64,000 bases of DNA, taken from the NCBI RefSeq assembly GCF_015693305.1, contig NZ_CP065138.1, positions 930,001 through 994,000 on the forward strand, read 5' to 3'. Source of the DNA: Sphingobium sp. Cam5-1. Its GTDB lineage: Bacteria > Pseudomonadota > Alphaproteobacteria > Sphingomonadales > Sphingomonadaceae. The notes under the pieces were generated by a model that was given only the letters and a program-made list of their open reading frames with translations, did not search any database and was not told the origin of the DNA. The translations under genes and the position numbers were made by a program. How positions within the stretch are numbered: the first letter of the stretch is position 1; each line of letters begins with the position of its first letter. Below are positions 48,858 through 57,494 of the stretch, in pieces.

Positions 48858-48931
48858 TGCTCTTGACGCAGGGCACCGCCGCCTTCCAGACTCGCGCGTG
48901 TACGTGAGAGAACTCAAAAACCGGGGCATGA

Positions 48932-51484
48932 ATGCAGCTTGTCATCGTTGAATCGCCAGCCAAGGCGAAGACCATCGAGAAATATCTGGGCGGCGATTTC
49001 CACGTCCTCGCCAGCTATGGCCATATCCGCGATCTGCCGCCGAAGGACGGGTCGGTGGACCCGGACAATGGCTTTGCGATGTCGTGGGAAAATTACGGGG
49101 ACAAGGGCAAGCAGCTGAAAGCCATTGCCGATGAGGCGAAGAAGGCGACGCGCCTGATCCTGGCGACTGACCCTGATCGCGAAGGGGAGGCGATCAGCTG
49201 GCATGTGCAGGAAGTGCTGCGCGCGAAGAAGGCGCTGCCTGCGACCGTGGACCGGGTGACCTTCAACGCGATTACCAAGGCAGCCGTGCTGGACGCGATG
49301 GCGAAGCCACGCGCGCTGGATGAGGATCTGATCGACGCCTATCGGGCGCGGCGGGCGCTCGACTATCTTGTGGGCTTTACCCTCTCGCCGGTGCTGTGGC
49401 GCAAGCTGCCGGGGGCCAAGTCGGCGGGGCGGGTGCAGTCGGTTGCGCTGCGGCTGGTGGTCGATCGCGAGCGTGAGATTGAGAGCTTCGTCGCTCAGGA
49501 ATATTGGTCGGTCGCGGCCGAGATGGAGCAGGGCGGGCAGGGCTTTACCGCGCGCCTGGTGCGTTGGAAGGGCGAGAAGATCGACCGGCTGACCATCGGC
49601 AAGGAAGGCGACGCCATGGCCGCGAAGGCGGACGTGGAGGCTGGGCGCTTCACCGTCGAGAAGGTCGAGACGAAGCCGGTTTCGCGCAATCCTCCCGCGC
49701 CGTTCACGACTTCGACATTGCAGCAGGAGGCCGCCCGCAAGCTGGGCTTCTCGGCCAGCCATACGATGCGGATCGCGCAGCAACTGTATGAGGATGGCGC
49801 GATCACCTATATGCGTACCGACGGCGTGCAGATGGACGGCAGCGCCATTTCCGCCGCGCGCAAGGCGATCGCGGAGCGCTATGACGGCGGATATTTGCCG
49901 GAGAAGCCGCGCCAATATCAGACCAAGGCGAAGAATGCGCAGGAAGCGCACGAAGCCATTCGTCCGACCGAGTTTGGGCGGGACAAGGTCGGATCGGGCG
50001 ATCATGCGCGGCTGTATGACCTGATCTTCAAGCGCGCACTGGCGAGCCAGATGGCTTCGGCGCGGCTGGAGCGGACGGTGATCGATTTGGTCGATGGCAC
50101 TGGGCAGCACGCATTGCGCGCGACAGGTCAGGTGGTGATCTTTCCGGGCTTCCTCGCGCTCTATGAAGAAGGGCGCGACGATGCCGAGGATGACGACAGC
50201 AAGCTGCTGCCGCGCCTCGTCGCCGGGGACGCGCCTGCCAAGAAGAAGGTGACGGCCGAGCAGCATTTCACTCAGCCGCCACCGCGCTATTCGGAAGCGT
50301 CGCTGGTCAAGAAGCTGGAGGAACTGGGCATCGGGCGGCCTTCGACCTATGCCTCGACGCTTCAGGTGCTGAAGGACCGCGACTATGTGCGGGTGGAGAA
50401 GAACCGCTTCTTCGCTGAGGAGAGTGGGCGGCTCGTGACGGCGTTTCTGGAGCGTTTCTTTGAGCGCTATGTGTCCTATGACTTCACGGCGGGCCTTGAG
50501 GACGAGCTGGACGAAATTTCTGGCGGTCGGGCGCAATGGCAGGCCGTTTTGGAAGCCTTCTGGCGCGACTTCAAGCCCAAGACCGCCGAGGTCATGGAGC
50601 AAAAGCCGTCTGACATCACGGCTGAACTGGACAAGTTCCTGGAACCGATGCTGTTCCCGCCGAAGGCCGACGGCAGCAACCCGCGTGCGTGCCCGATGTG
50701 TGGCGACGGACAGCTGGCATTGCGTGGCGGCCGGTTCGGCGCGTTCATCGCCTGCTCCAACTATCCGGAGTGCAAATTTACGCGCAAGTTCGGGCAACCG
50801 GGCGGCAGCGATGGCGGTGATGACAAGGGGCCGGAGGTGCTGGGGCAGCATCCCGAAACCGGGCAGGACATCGTGCGCAAGTCCGGGCGCTTTGGTCCCT
50901 ATATCGAAATGGGCGAAGGGAAGGAGGCCAAGCGCGGCTCTATCCCGAAGGACTTGCCGGATGGCGAAATGACGCTGGATTGGGCGGTGAAGCTATTGAG
51001 CCTGCCGCGTGAGGTCGGGCTGCATCCGGAAACGGGCAAGCCGATCGTCGCGAATATCGGACGCTTTGGGCCTTATCTGCTGCATGACGGCAAATATGGT
51101 CGACTGTCCTCCACCGCCGAAATTTTCGAGGTGGGGATGAATAGCGCCGTCGCCAAGCTGGCCGATGCGGCAAACAAGGGCGGGCGCGGTGGCGCGTCGC
51201 GCGAGCCTTTGAAGGTGCTGGGCAAGCATCCGCGTACCGAGGCCGAGATCAAGCTGATGGCAGGGCGCTATGGCCCCTATGTCACCGACGGCACGACTAA
51301 TGCGACCTTGCCCAAGACGATCGAGCAGGATGCCTTGACGCTGGAGGAAGCGGCGCAGTTGATCGACGCGCGGGCTGCCGCGGCGCCTGCGAAGAAGGGT
51401 AAGAAGAAGGCCCCGGCCAAGAAAGCTGCGGCGAAGAAACCTGCTGCCAAGAAGGCCCCGGCGAAGAAGGCGGCGGCGGAGTAG
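48932..51484 (+). CDS. topA: DNA topoisomerase I (TopA)
   Basis: Type IA topoisomerase that relaxes negative supercoils. The 850 residues begin with the Toprim domain (MQLVIVESPAKAKTIEKYL, later ATDPDREGEAISWH), have the catalytic tyrosine in AITYMRTDGVQ near residue 296, one four-cysteine zinc finger (CPMCGDGQL to CSNYPEC), several C-terminal repeats with FGPYI/FGPYLL patterns, and a Lys/Ala-rich tail (repeats of KKAPAKKAAAKK type). The tail is typical of alphaproteobacterial TopA and probably binds DNA. Confidence 0.96.
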   Translation: MQLVIVESPAKAKTIEKYLGGDFHVLASYGHIRDLPPKDGSVDPDNGFAMSWENYGDKGKQLKAIADEAKKATRLILATDPDREGEAISWHVQEVLRAKKALPATVDRVTFNAITKAAVLDAMAKPRALDEDLIDAYRARRALDYLVGFTLSPVLWRKLPGAKSAGRVQSVALRLVVDREREIESFVAQEYWSVAAEMEQGGQGFTARLVRWKGEKIDRLTIGKEGDAMAAKADVEAGRFTVEKVETKPVSRNPPAPFTTSTLQQEAARKLGFSASHTMRIAQQLYEDGAITYMRTDGVQMDGSAISAARKAIAERYDGGYLPEKPRQYQTKAKNAQEAHEAIRPTEFGRDKVGSGDHARLYDLIFKRALASQMASARLERTVIDLVDGTGQHALRATGQVVIFPGFLALYEEGRDDAEDDDSKLLPRLVAGDAPAKKKVTAEQHFTQPPPRYSEASLVKKLEELGIGRPSTYASTLQVLKDRDYVRVEKNRFFAEESGRLVTAFLERFFERYVSYDFTAGLEDELDEISGGRAQWQAVLEAFWRDFKPKTAEVMEQKPSDITAELDKFLEPMLFPPKADGSNPRACPMCGDGQLALRGGRFGAFIACSNYPECKFTRKFGQPGGSDGGDDKGPEVLGQHPETGQDIVRKSGRFGPYIEMGEGKEAKRGSIPKDLPDGEMTLDWAVKLLSLPREVGLHPETGKPIVANIGRFGPYLLHDGKYGRLSSTAEIFEVGMNSAVAKLADAANKGGRGGASREPLKVLGKHPRTEAEIKLMAGRYGPYVTDGTTNATLPKTIEQDALTLEEAAQLIDARAAAAPAKKGKKKAPAKKAAAKKPAAKKAPAKKAAAE

Positions 51485-51499
51485 ATCTCCCGCCACCTC

Positions 51500-51577
51500 C
51501 CGTTCGGGCTGAGCTTGTCGAAGCCTCTTACTTTTTTGAAAGGAAGAAGAGCCCTTCGACAGGCTCAGGGCGAACGG
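51500..51577. repeat. Palindromic intergenic repeat pair, family C (GCTGAGCTTGTCGAAG)
   Basis: CCGTTCGGGCTGAGCTTGTC on the left and the inverted GACAGGCTCAGGGCGAACGG on the right, with a short spacer containing a T-run. It lies between the convergent topA and era genes and may double as their terminator. The same arms frame the GIY-YIG gene at 52508-52873. Confidence 0.8.
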
Positions 51578-51590
51578 GGATAGATGAGTG

Positions 51591-52499
51591 CTACTCCACC
51601 CAATCCAGTCCGATGTCGCGGTAGATGAAGCGGTCGTCTTCCCAATCTTCCTTCACCTTGACGTGGAGGTAGAGGTGGACCTTGACACCCAGCAGCTGCG
51701 CCAGTTCGGCCCGAGCCTTTGAGCCGATTTCCTTGAGGCGCTGGCCGCCCTTGCCGAGCACGATGGCACGCTGGCTGGAGCGGCCGACAAGGATCTGCTG
51801 ATGGATTTCGACTGAGCCATCCTCGCGTTCTTTATACTGCTCCGTATCGACTGCGGCCGCGTAAGGCAGTTCGGCGTGAAGCTGGTGATAGAGCTGCTCG
51901 CGCGTGATTTCGGCGGCGAGCATACGGTCGGTTGCGTCGGAGACCTGATCTTCGGGGAAGTGCCAGGGGCCTTCGGGCATGGCATTGGCGAAGGCGGTCT
52001 TGAGCTCGGGCAGGCCATCGCCGGTCGCGGCGCTGATGAAGAATGTCTCTTCGAAGCCAATTCGTTCGTAAAGCTTCTGGGTGTGAACCAGCAGCTTCTC
52101 CTTGATGGCGATATCGACCTTGTTGAGGATTAGCCATTTGCGTTCGGGCCGATGTGTGAGCGCTTCGATGATCGGCTCCATCTTGGGGCCGAGGCCCGCC
52201 TTCCCATCGACTATCAATGCGATCAGGTCAGCGCCTTGCGCGCCGCCCCATGCGGCCTGAACCATCGCGCGATCAAGGCGGCGCTTTGGTGCGAAGATGC
52301 CGGGTGTGTCGACCAGGACGATCTGCGTGTCGCCTTCGATAGCGACGCCCATGACGCGGGTGCGGGTGGTCTGCGCCTTGGGACTGGTGATCGCGACCTT
52401 TTGGCCGACCAAGGCGTTGACCAGTGTGGATTTACCAGCGTTGGGGGCGCCGACTATGGCGATGACGCCGCAGCGTTGGTGAGGTTCTGAAACTTCCAA
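51591..52499 (-). CDS. era: GTPase Era
   Basis: Ribosome-assembly GTPase binding the 3' end of 16S rRNA. The 302 residues contain G1 GAPNAGKST, the G3 DTPG in LVDTPGIFAPKRR, G4 NKVD in ILNKVDIA, and a C-terminal KH domain with VGRSSQRAIVLGKGGQRLKE. The start is a TTG at 52499. It normally follows rnc directly; here a GIY-YIG gene flanked by repeats separates them by about 400 bases, so era may be expressed by readthrough or from a new promoter. Confidence 0.96.
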   Translation of the reverse strand: MEVSEPHQRCGVIAIVGAPNAGKSTLVNALVGQKVAITSPKAQTTRTRVMGVAIEGDTQIVLVDTPGIFAPKRRLDRAMVQAAWGGAQGADLIALIVDGKAGLGPKMEPIIEALTHRPERKWLILNKVDIAIKEKLLVHTQKLYERIGFEETFFISAATGDGLPELKTAFANAMPEGPWHFPEDQVSDATDRMLAAEITREQLYHQLHAELPYAAAVDTEQYKEREDGSVEIHQQILVGRSSQRAIVLGKGGQRLKEIGSKARAELAQLLGVKVHLYLHVKVKEDWEDDRFIYRDIGLDWVE

Positions 52500-52507
52500 A
52501 CTATACT

Positions 52508-52539
52508 CCGTTCGCGCTGAGCTTGTCGAAGCGCCTTAC
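52508..52539. repeat. Left arm of the inverted repeat framing the GIY-YIG gene (family C)
   Basis: CCGTTCGCGCTGAGCTTGTC followed by GAAGCGCCTTAC. It is the near-perfect inverse of the copy at 52841-52873. The TAA stop codon of the GIY-YIG gene lies inside this repeat. Confidence 0.88.
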
Positions 52540-52823
52540 TTATCTTTGTTCGAGTGCGCGAGGATCGAAATGAGATCCCAGTCCTCGCGGATGAGCGCGA
52601 GCTTCTTTGCACGGCTCCAGCCCTTGATCTGGCGCTCTGCTTCAATCGCCTCGATACGCGTGCTGAACTCTTGTGACCAGACCAGTTTAACGGGCCGCCG
52701 AATCTGAGTGTAGCTTGCGATCCCTCCCGCCTCGTGTTGAGCTACGCGGGTTTGTAGATCATCCGTGTGGCCGACATAAAAACTGCGGTCGGCGCAGTGG
52801 AGCATGTAGGTGTAGAAAGGCAT
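52536..52823 (-). CDS. GIY-YIG nuclease domain protein, repeat-bracketed
   Basis: A 95-residue single-domain protein of the UvrC-like/YhbQ group. Catalytic features: YTYML near the start, FYVGHTDDLQTRVAQHEAG with the second tyrosine and the arginine, and a glutamate in the later ARI/EAIEAERQIKGW segment. Family members are small endonuclease-like proteins of mostly unknown role. The gene starts 18 bases inside the right inverted repeat and ends inside the left one. It splits the conserved rnc-era pair, so the repeat-gene-repeat unit looks inserted. DNA composition is not obviously foreign. Confidence 0.88.
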   Translation of the reverse strand: MPFYTYMLHCADRSFYVGHTDDLQTRVAQHEAGGIASYTQIRRPVKLVWSQEFSTRIEAIEAERQIKGWSRAKKLALIREDWDLISILAHSNKDK

Positions 52824-52840
52824 CTTCGCTCTGAAAGGAA

Positions 52841-52873
52841 GTAGGGCGCTTCGACAAGCTCAGCGCGAACGGG
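52841..52873. repeat. Right arm of the inverted repeat framing the GIY-YIG gene (family C)
   Basis: GTAGGGCGCTTCGACAAGCT followed by CAGCGCGAACGG, the inverse of 52508-52539 over about 30 bases with one mismatch. Confidence 0.88.
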
Positions 52874-52900
52874 GGTTGGAAATTGGGACTGATAGGACGT

Positions 52901-53572
52901 TCAATTCGTCAGCTTATCCAACAACGCCTTCGCCGCAGCCGTCTCCGCCTCTTGCTTGCTTCCCCCCGTTGCGCTCGCTTCTCCTGCGCCCTTGATGCTC
53001 ACCGTCACCGTGAAGCGCAGCGCATGGTGTGGGCCGGAACGGTCAGTCATCGCATATTCCGGGGGTTTGCGGCGGTTGGCGGCGGCCCATTCCTGAAGGG
53101 TGGACTTGGGATGTTTGGGCGCGCTTTCCTGCGTGTCCACCCGGTCGGCCCAGAGACGACGCACTAGCCTGCGGGCATCGTCAATGCCTGCTTCCAGATA
53201 AAGCGCGCCAATCAGCGCCTCCATGACGTCGCCCAGCACATTGTCGCTGTCGGCCGCGCCGTCGTCGCGGGCCTGTTTGCCGAGGATGAGATGCGTCGGG
53301 ACGCCAGCCGCGCGCGCTACTTCGGCGCATGTCTCACCCGACACCAGCGCGTTGAAGCGGCGCGACAGTTTGCCTTCAGGTTCTCCGGCAAAACGCTCAT
53401 AAACCCATTCGGAGACGATCAGGCCAAGCACCCGGTCACCGAGAAATTCCAGCCGCTCATAATTTACGGCATTCGCGCTGCCATGGGTAAGCGCCTGACG
53501 AAAAGGCGCCTCGTCCTTCGGCGCTCGTCCGATCAGCCCGGCGAGCCAGCCAGACGTGTCGGCCTTGGTCAA
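52901..53572 (-). CDS. rnc: Ribonuclease III (Rnc)
   Basis: Double-strand RNA endonuclease for rRNA processing. The TTG at 53572 overlaps the lepB stop (TTGA) and gives 223 residues, the family length; the frame is open to 53632 inside lepB. The RNase III signature is NYERLEFLGDRVLGLIVSEW near residue 40, the second acidic site is in VLGDVMEALIGALYLEAG, and the double-stranded RNA-binding domain ends in GGSKQEAETAAAKALLDKL. Confidence 0.95.
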   Translation of the reverse strand: MTKADTSGWLAGLIGRAPKDEAPFRQALTHGSANAVNYERLEFLGDRVLGLIVSEWVYERFAGEPEGKLSRRFNALVSGETCAEVARAAGVPTHLILGKQARDDGAADSDNVLGDVMEALIGALYLEAGIDDARRLVRRLWADRVDTQESAPKHPKSTLQEWAAANRRKPPEYAMTDRSGPHHALRFTVTVSIKGAGEASATGGSKQEAETAAAKALLDKLTN

Positions 53573-54393
53573 AAGCCTTCCCCGATGCGGTTCCAGCGGG
53601 CTGCGGTGAACCATGTCCAGGGGAGCAGCCAATTGGCGCTGCCATCGGTGGAGAACACGGAAATCATCGCCTTTCCAACCAGATTTTCCTCAGGCACCAG
53701 CCCGATGCCGCCACCTTCGACCGCCGGGAAGCGGCTGTCCGCGCTGCGATCACGATTGTCGCCCATCATGAACAGATGGCCTTCGGGCACGAGGACCGTG
53801 TCGCGATCGTCGGCCGCGCCGTCCGGGACGAGGTCGAGGACGTTGTAGCTTTTGCCGCCGGGCAATGTCTCACGATATTGCGGGTAACGGCACTGACGCC
53901 CGCCGCTTGGCGCATCTTGCTCGAACTTCGGGCGGTAACAGGGGGAGGGGCTGCCTTCCTTGGCTGCAGCATCGACCATGTTAGGCGATACGGGGATGAC
54001 GAGGTCGGCGACCCTCTGTTTCCGAATGGCCTGACCGTTCAGATAAACCGTCCCGCCGCGTACCGAGATCATGTCGCCGGGCAGGCCGATCACCCGCTTG
54101 ATATAGTCATTCTTCTGGGTCGGCGGCGCCTTGAAAACCACCACATCACCGCGCTGCGGCGTGGATGCCAGGATGCGGCCGGGGATCAGCGGCAGGTTGA
54201 AGGGCAGCGAGTAGCGCGAATAGCCATAGGGCCATTTGGCAACGAGCAGATAGTCGCCGATCAGAAGGCGGGGCTGCATCGATTCAGACGGTATATTGAA
54301 CGGAGAGACGATGAAGCTGCGCAGGACAAAGACGAACACCGCCAGCTTAGCGAGAAACCAAAGGAAGTCCCGCGTTTCGGATTTTGCGCTCAT
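53569..54393 (-). CDS. lepB: Signal peptidase I (LepB)
   Basis: Inner-membrane serine protease releasing exported proteins. The 274 residues start at MSAKSETRDFLWFLAKLAVF with one anchor helix, then the catalytic serine in FNIPSESMQPRLLIGDYLLV near residue 38, the lysine in GDVVVFKAPPTQKNDYIKRV, the GLPGD motif and FMMGDNRDRSADSR. The longer open frame upstream to 54891 is not conserved. It heads the lepB-rnc-(GIY-YIG)-era run and is divergent from pgi. Confidence 0.95.
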   Translation of the reverse strand: MSAKSETRDFLWFLAKLAVFVFVLRSFIVSPFNIPSESMQPRLLIGDYLLVAKWPYGYSRYSLPFNLPLIPGRILASTPQRGDVVVFKAPPTQKNDYIKRVIGLPGDMISVRGGTVYLNGQAIRKQRVADLVIPVSPNMVDAAAKEGSPSPCYRPKFEQDAPSGGRQCRYPQYRETLPGGKSYNVLDLVPDGAADDRDTVLVPEGHLFMMGDNRDRSADSRFPAVEGGGIGLVPEENLVGKAMISVFSTDGSANWLLPWTWFTAARWNRIGEGF

Positions 54394-54573
54394 GCTATAT
54401 TGTCTAGTCCTTCGATCCGCCTTGAAAACAGGCCGTTGCGGCTTTTGCTGCGTTGTAAACCCGCCGTCAAGCATGGTGGGCGGTGCATTGGCCGTTACGC
54501 TTGGGTAAGAGGCGGGAGAATCGACAGGTGCGGCGTCGTCGCTAAACACGGAAAAAAGAGGATTTACCCTTCC

Positions 54574-56079
54574 ATGTCCAGCCCTGCACTGGAGGCCATT
54601 GCTGCCATCCCGCAGCCCGAATTGAAGTCCATCTTTACGGCGGACCCGAACCGGCTGAGCAAGTTCACGCTGACCCAAGGGCCTATCCGTTTCGACTGGT
54701 CCAAGACGCATCTGACCAGCGATCTGCTGGACGGCTTTCTGAAGCTGGCGCAGGAAAAGGACTTCGCCAAATGGCGTGACGCCTTTTTCGCGGGCGAGCC
54801 GATCAATAATAGCGAAGGCCGCGCGGCCGAACATCCCGCAGAACGGGGCGAGGGCAATGCGGAAAGCGTTTCGCGGGCAAAGATGCTGCACGCCCGCATG
54901 CGCGCGCTAATCGACGCGATCGAGGGGGAGGCGCTAGGCCCGATCCGCCATATCCTGCATATCGGCATCGGCGGGTCGGCGTTGGGACCTGACCTGATCA
55001 TCGACGCGCTGGGCGGCGACGGTGCGCGCTATGACGTGGCGATCGTGTCCAATGTTGATGGGACCGCACTGGAGCGGGCGATCTCGCGCTTCGATCCGGA
55101 GGCAACACTGATCGCCATTGCGTCCAAAACCTTCACCACCACCGAAACCATGTTGAACGCCGCGAGCGCGATCAACTGGCTTGTCGAGGCGGGGGTGGAT
55201 GATCCCTATGGCAAGGTGATTGCGCTGACCGCCAATCCTGACAAGGCGATCGAATGGGGCGTGGACGAAACGCGTATTCTGCCATTTTCCGAGACGGTAG
55301 GCGGGCGCTATTCGCTCTGGTCATCCATCGGCTTCCCTGCTGCGCTGGCGCTTGGCTGGGATGCGTTTCAAAGCCTGCTCGAAGGCGCGGCTGCCATGGA
55401 TCGGCATTTCCGGCTGTCCGATCCGGCGCAGAACGCTCCCCTGATCGCGGCTTTTGTCGACCAATATTATGCCCGCTTCATGGGATGCCAGACGCGCGCG
55501 CTGTTCGCCTATGACGAGCGGTTGCGGCTGCTGCCATCCTATCTCCAGCAACTGGAGATGGAGAGCAATGGCAAGAGCGTGACACGCGATGGCCAGCCTG
55601 TCGATGGGCCGACAGCACCGATTACATGGGGTGGCGTCGGCACGGACGCGCAGCATGCCGTGTTCCAGCTGCTGCATCAGGGGACTATCCTGGCGCCCGT
55701 CGAGTTCGTCGCTTCGATCGATCCTGGCCATGCTCTTGATCCGGCGCATCACCGGGCGCTGCTGGTCAACTGTTTCGCCCAGGGTGCGGCGTTGATGCGG
55801 GGCAAGGACAATGATGCCGATCCGGCGCGCGCCTATCCCGGCAATCGGCCCTCCACCACGATCCTGCTGGAGGATGTGACGCCCGATGCGCTGGGCGCGC
55901 TGATTGCTTTTTACGAGCATCGTACCTTTGCCAACGCCGTGCTGATGGGGATCAATCCCTTCGATCAATTCGGCGTGGAACTGGGCAAGGAAATCGCCAA
56001 GTCGATCGAGGCGGAAGGGGCGAAGGGCTTCGACCCCTCGACCATGGCACTGATCGATCTGGCCTTGGGCGGTGCGTAG
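54574..56079 (+). CDS. pgi: Glucose-6-phosphate isomerase (Pgi)
   Basis: Interconverts glucose-6-phosphate and fructose-6-phosphate. The 501 residues show LHIGIGGSALGPDLIIDALG near residue 134, the SKTFTTTETMLNA phosphate site, LPFSETVGGRYSLWSSIGFP, the catalytic glutamate in LEMESNGKSVTRDGQ, and the C-terminal NPFDQFGVELGKEIAKSI. The ATG at 54574 follows an AAAAAAGAGG tract; the open frame further upstream (to 53776) runs antisense through lepB and is spurious. Confidence 0.96.
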   Translation: MSSPALEAIAAIPQPELKSIFTADPNRLSKFTLTQGPIRFDWSKTHLTSDLLDGFLKLAQEKDFAKWRDAFFAGEPINNSEGRAAEHPAERGEGNAESVSRAKMLHARMRALIDAIEGEALGPIRHILHIGIGGSALGPDLIIDALGGDGARYDVAIVSNVDGTALERAISRFDPEATLIAIASKTFTTTETMLNAASAINWLVEAGVDDPYGKVIALTANPDKAIEWGVDETRILPFSETVGGRYSLWSSIGFPAALALGWDAFQSLLEGAAAMDRHFRLSDPAQNAPLIAAFVDQYYARFMGCQTRALFAYDERLRLLPSYLQQLEMESNGKSVTRDGQPVDGPTAPITWGGVGTDAQHAVFQLLHQGTILAPVEFVASIDPGHALDPAHHRALLVNCFAQGAALMRGKDNDADPARAYPGNRPSTTILLEDVTPDALGALIAFYEHRTFANAVLMGINPFDQFGVELGKEIAKSIEAEGAKGFDPSTMALIDLALGGA

Positions 56080-56098
56080 AGGCCCAAGATGATTGTAA

Positions 56099-56140
56099 CT
56101 CCGCTGGATAGCCGCCATATCCGGCCTCCATCCAGCGGAG
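56099..56140 (+). promoter_or_regulatory. Shine-Dalgarno-sequestering hairpin before gor
   Basis: Perfect 11-bp inverted repeat: CTCCGCTGGAT (56099-56109) and ATCCAGCGGAG (56130-56140), loop of 20 bases. The right arm ends in GGAG, which is the gor Shine-Dalgarno sequence, six bases before the ATG at 56147. The stem would therefore block ribosome binding until opened. It could also act as a pgi terminator, but no T-run follows. Confidence 0.6.
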
Positions 56141-56146
56141 AGCAGC

Positions 56147-57493
56147 ATGACCGATTACGATTTCGACCTTTTCGTCATTGGTGCGGGATCGGGAGGGGTT
56201 CGTGCGTCGCGGGTGGCAGCGGCTCATGGCGCGAAGGTTGCGGTCGCCGAGGAATATCGGGTCGGCGGCACTTGCGTCATTCGCGGCTGCGTGCCCAAGA
56301 AGCTCCTGATCTACGGCGCCCATTTCGCCGAGGATTTGAAAGATGCGCGGCGCTTTGGCTGGCATGTCCCCGACTGCGACTTCGAATGGAAAGTCCTGCG
56401 CGACAATGTGCTGGCTGATGTCGATCGGTTGGAGGGGCTCTATAGGAACACGCTGGAGAGCCATAAGGTCGAGTTGATCGCGGAACGTGCCACGATCACC
56501 GGGCCGCATTCGGTGAAGCTTTCAAGCGGCCGTGAAATCAGCGCCAGATACATCCTTGTCGCGACGGGGGCCTGGCCCGCGATCCCGGAAATGGAAGGAG
56601 CGGAGCATGGCATCACGTCCAACGAAGCCTTTCATCTTGAGGATGCGCCCAAGCGGATGGTGATTGTCGGCGGCGGCTATATCGCCAATGAATTTGCGGG
56701 CATATTTCATCAGCTTGGCAGCCATGTGACCATCGTCAACCGTTCATCGACGCTGCTGCGCGGCTATGACGAGCAGATCCGCGATCGGCTGCTCCAGATC
56801 TCCACGATGAAAGGCATCCAGTTCCGCTTCAATGCGGAGATGGATCGGATCGAGAAGAATGAGGATGGCACGCTGTGCATGCATTTCAGCAATGGCGATC
56901 CCATCCCCTGCGACACGGTGATGTTTGCGACGGGACGCCAGCCGCATGTAGAAGGGCTTGGCCTCGAAAATGCAGGCGTGGAGCTGGACGACAAGGGGGC
57001 GATCAAGGTCGATGAATATAGCCGCACGAGTTGCGAGAGCATCTATGCGGTTGGCGACGTTACGAACCGGCTGCAATTAACGCCGGTCGCCATTCGGGAA
57101 GGCCATGCCTTCGCCGACACGGTGTTTGGCGACAATCCCAGGACGGTGGATTATGACTGCGTCCCGTCCGCCGTATTCAGTCATCCGCCCCTGGCTGGCG
57201 TAGGATTGACCGAGGCGCAGGCGAAGAACAAGCTTGGGACGGTCAAGGTCTATACGTCAGACTTTCGCCCCATGAAGAACGTTCTTGCCGGCCGGGACGA
57301 ACGCGCGCTGTACAAGATGGTGGTGGATGCGACCACAAACCGCGTGGTTGGATTGCACATGATTGGGCCAGACGCGCCGGAGATTCTACAGGCTGCGGCG
57401 GTCGCGGTGAAAGCGGGGCTGACCAAGCAGCAGTTTGACGACACTGTGGCGCTCCACCCAAGCATGGCCGAGGAACTGGTGCTGCTGAAATAG
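56147..57493 (+). CDS. gor: Glutathione-disulfide reductase
   Basis: NADPH-dependent flavoenzyme regenerating reduced glutathione. The 448 residues have the FAD motif DLFVIGAGSGGVRASRVAA, the redox-active cysteines in GGTCVIRGCVPKKLL near residue 43, the NADPH domain MVIVGGGYIANEFAGI with VNRSSTLLRGYD (arginines select NADPH), and the C-terminal catalytic His-Glu in ALHPSMAEELVLL. Its ribosome-binding site is inside a strong stem (56099-56140). Confidence 0.95.
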   Translation: MTDYDFDLFVIGAGSGGVRASRVAAAHGAKVAVAEEYRVGGTCVIRGCVPKKLLIYGAHFAEDLKDARRFGWHVPDCDFEWKVLRDNVLADVDRLEGLYRNTLESHKVELIAERATITGPHSVKLSSGREISARYILVATGAWPAIPEMEGAEHGITSNEAFHLEDAPKRMVIVGGGYIANEFAGIFHQLGSHVTIVNRSSTLLRGYDEQIRDRLLQISTMKGIQFRFNAEMDRIEKNEDGTLCMHFSNGDPIPCDTVMFATGRQPHVEGLGLENAGVELDDKGAIKVDEYSRTSCESIYAVGDVTNRLQLTPVAIREGHAFADTVFGDNPRTVDYDCVPSAVFSHPPLAGVGLTEAQAKNKLGTVKVYTSDFRPMKNVLAGRDERALYKMVVDATTNRVVGLHMIGPDAPEILQAAAVAVKAGLTKQQFDDTVALHPSMAEELVLLK

Positions 57494-57494
57494 G

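Noticed and set aside
48914..50851. A 645-codon open frame on the minus strand
   Set aside because: Antisense of topA; Arg/Leu/Gln-rich low-information product.
53776..54573. N-terminal extension of Pgi by 266 codons
   Set aside because: The extension is antisense to lepB; Pgi homology and its ribosome-binding site start at 54574.
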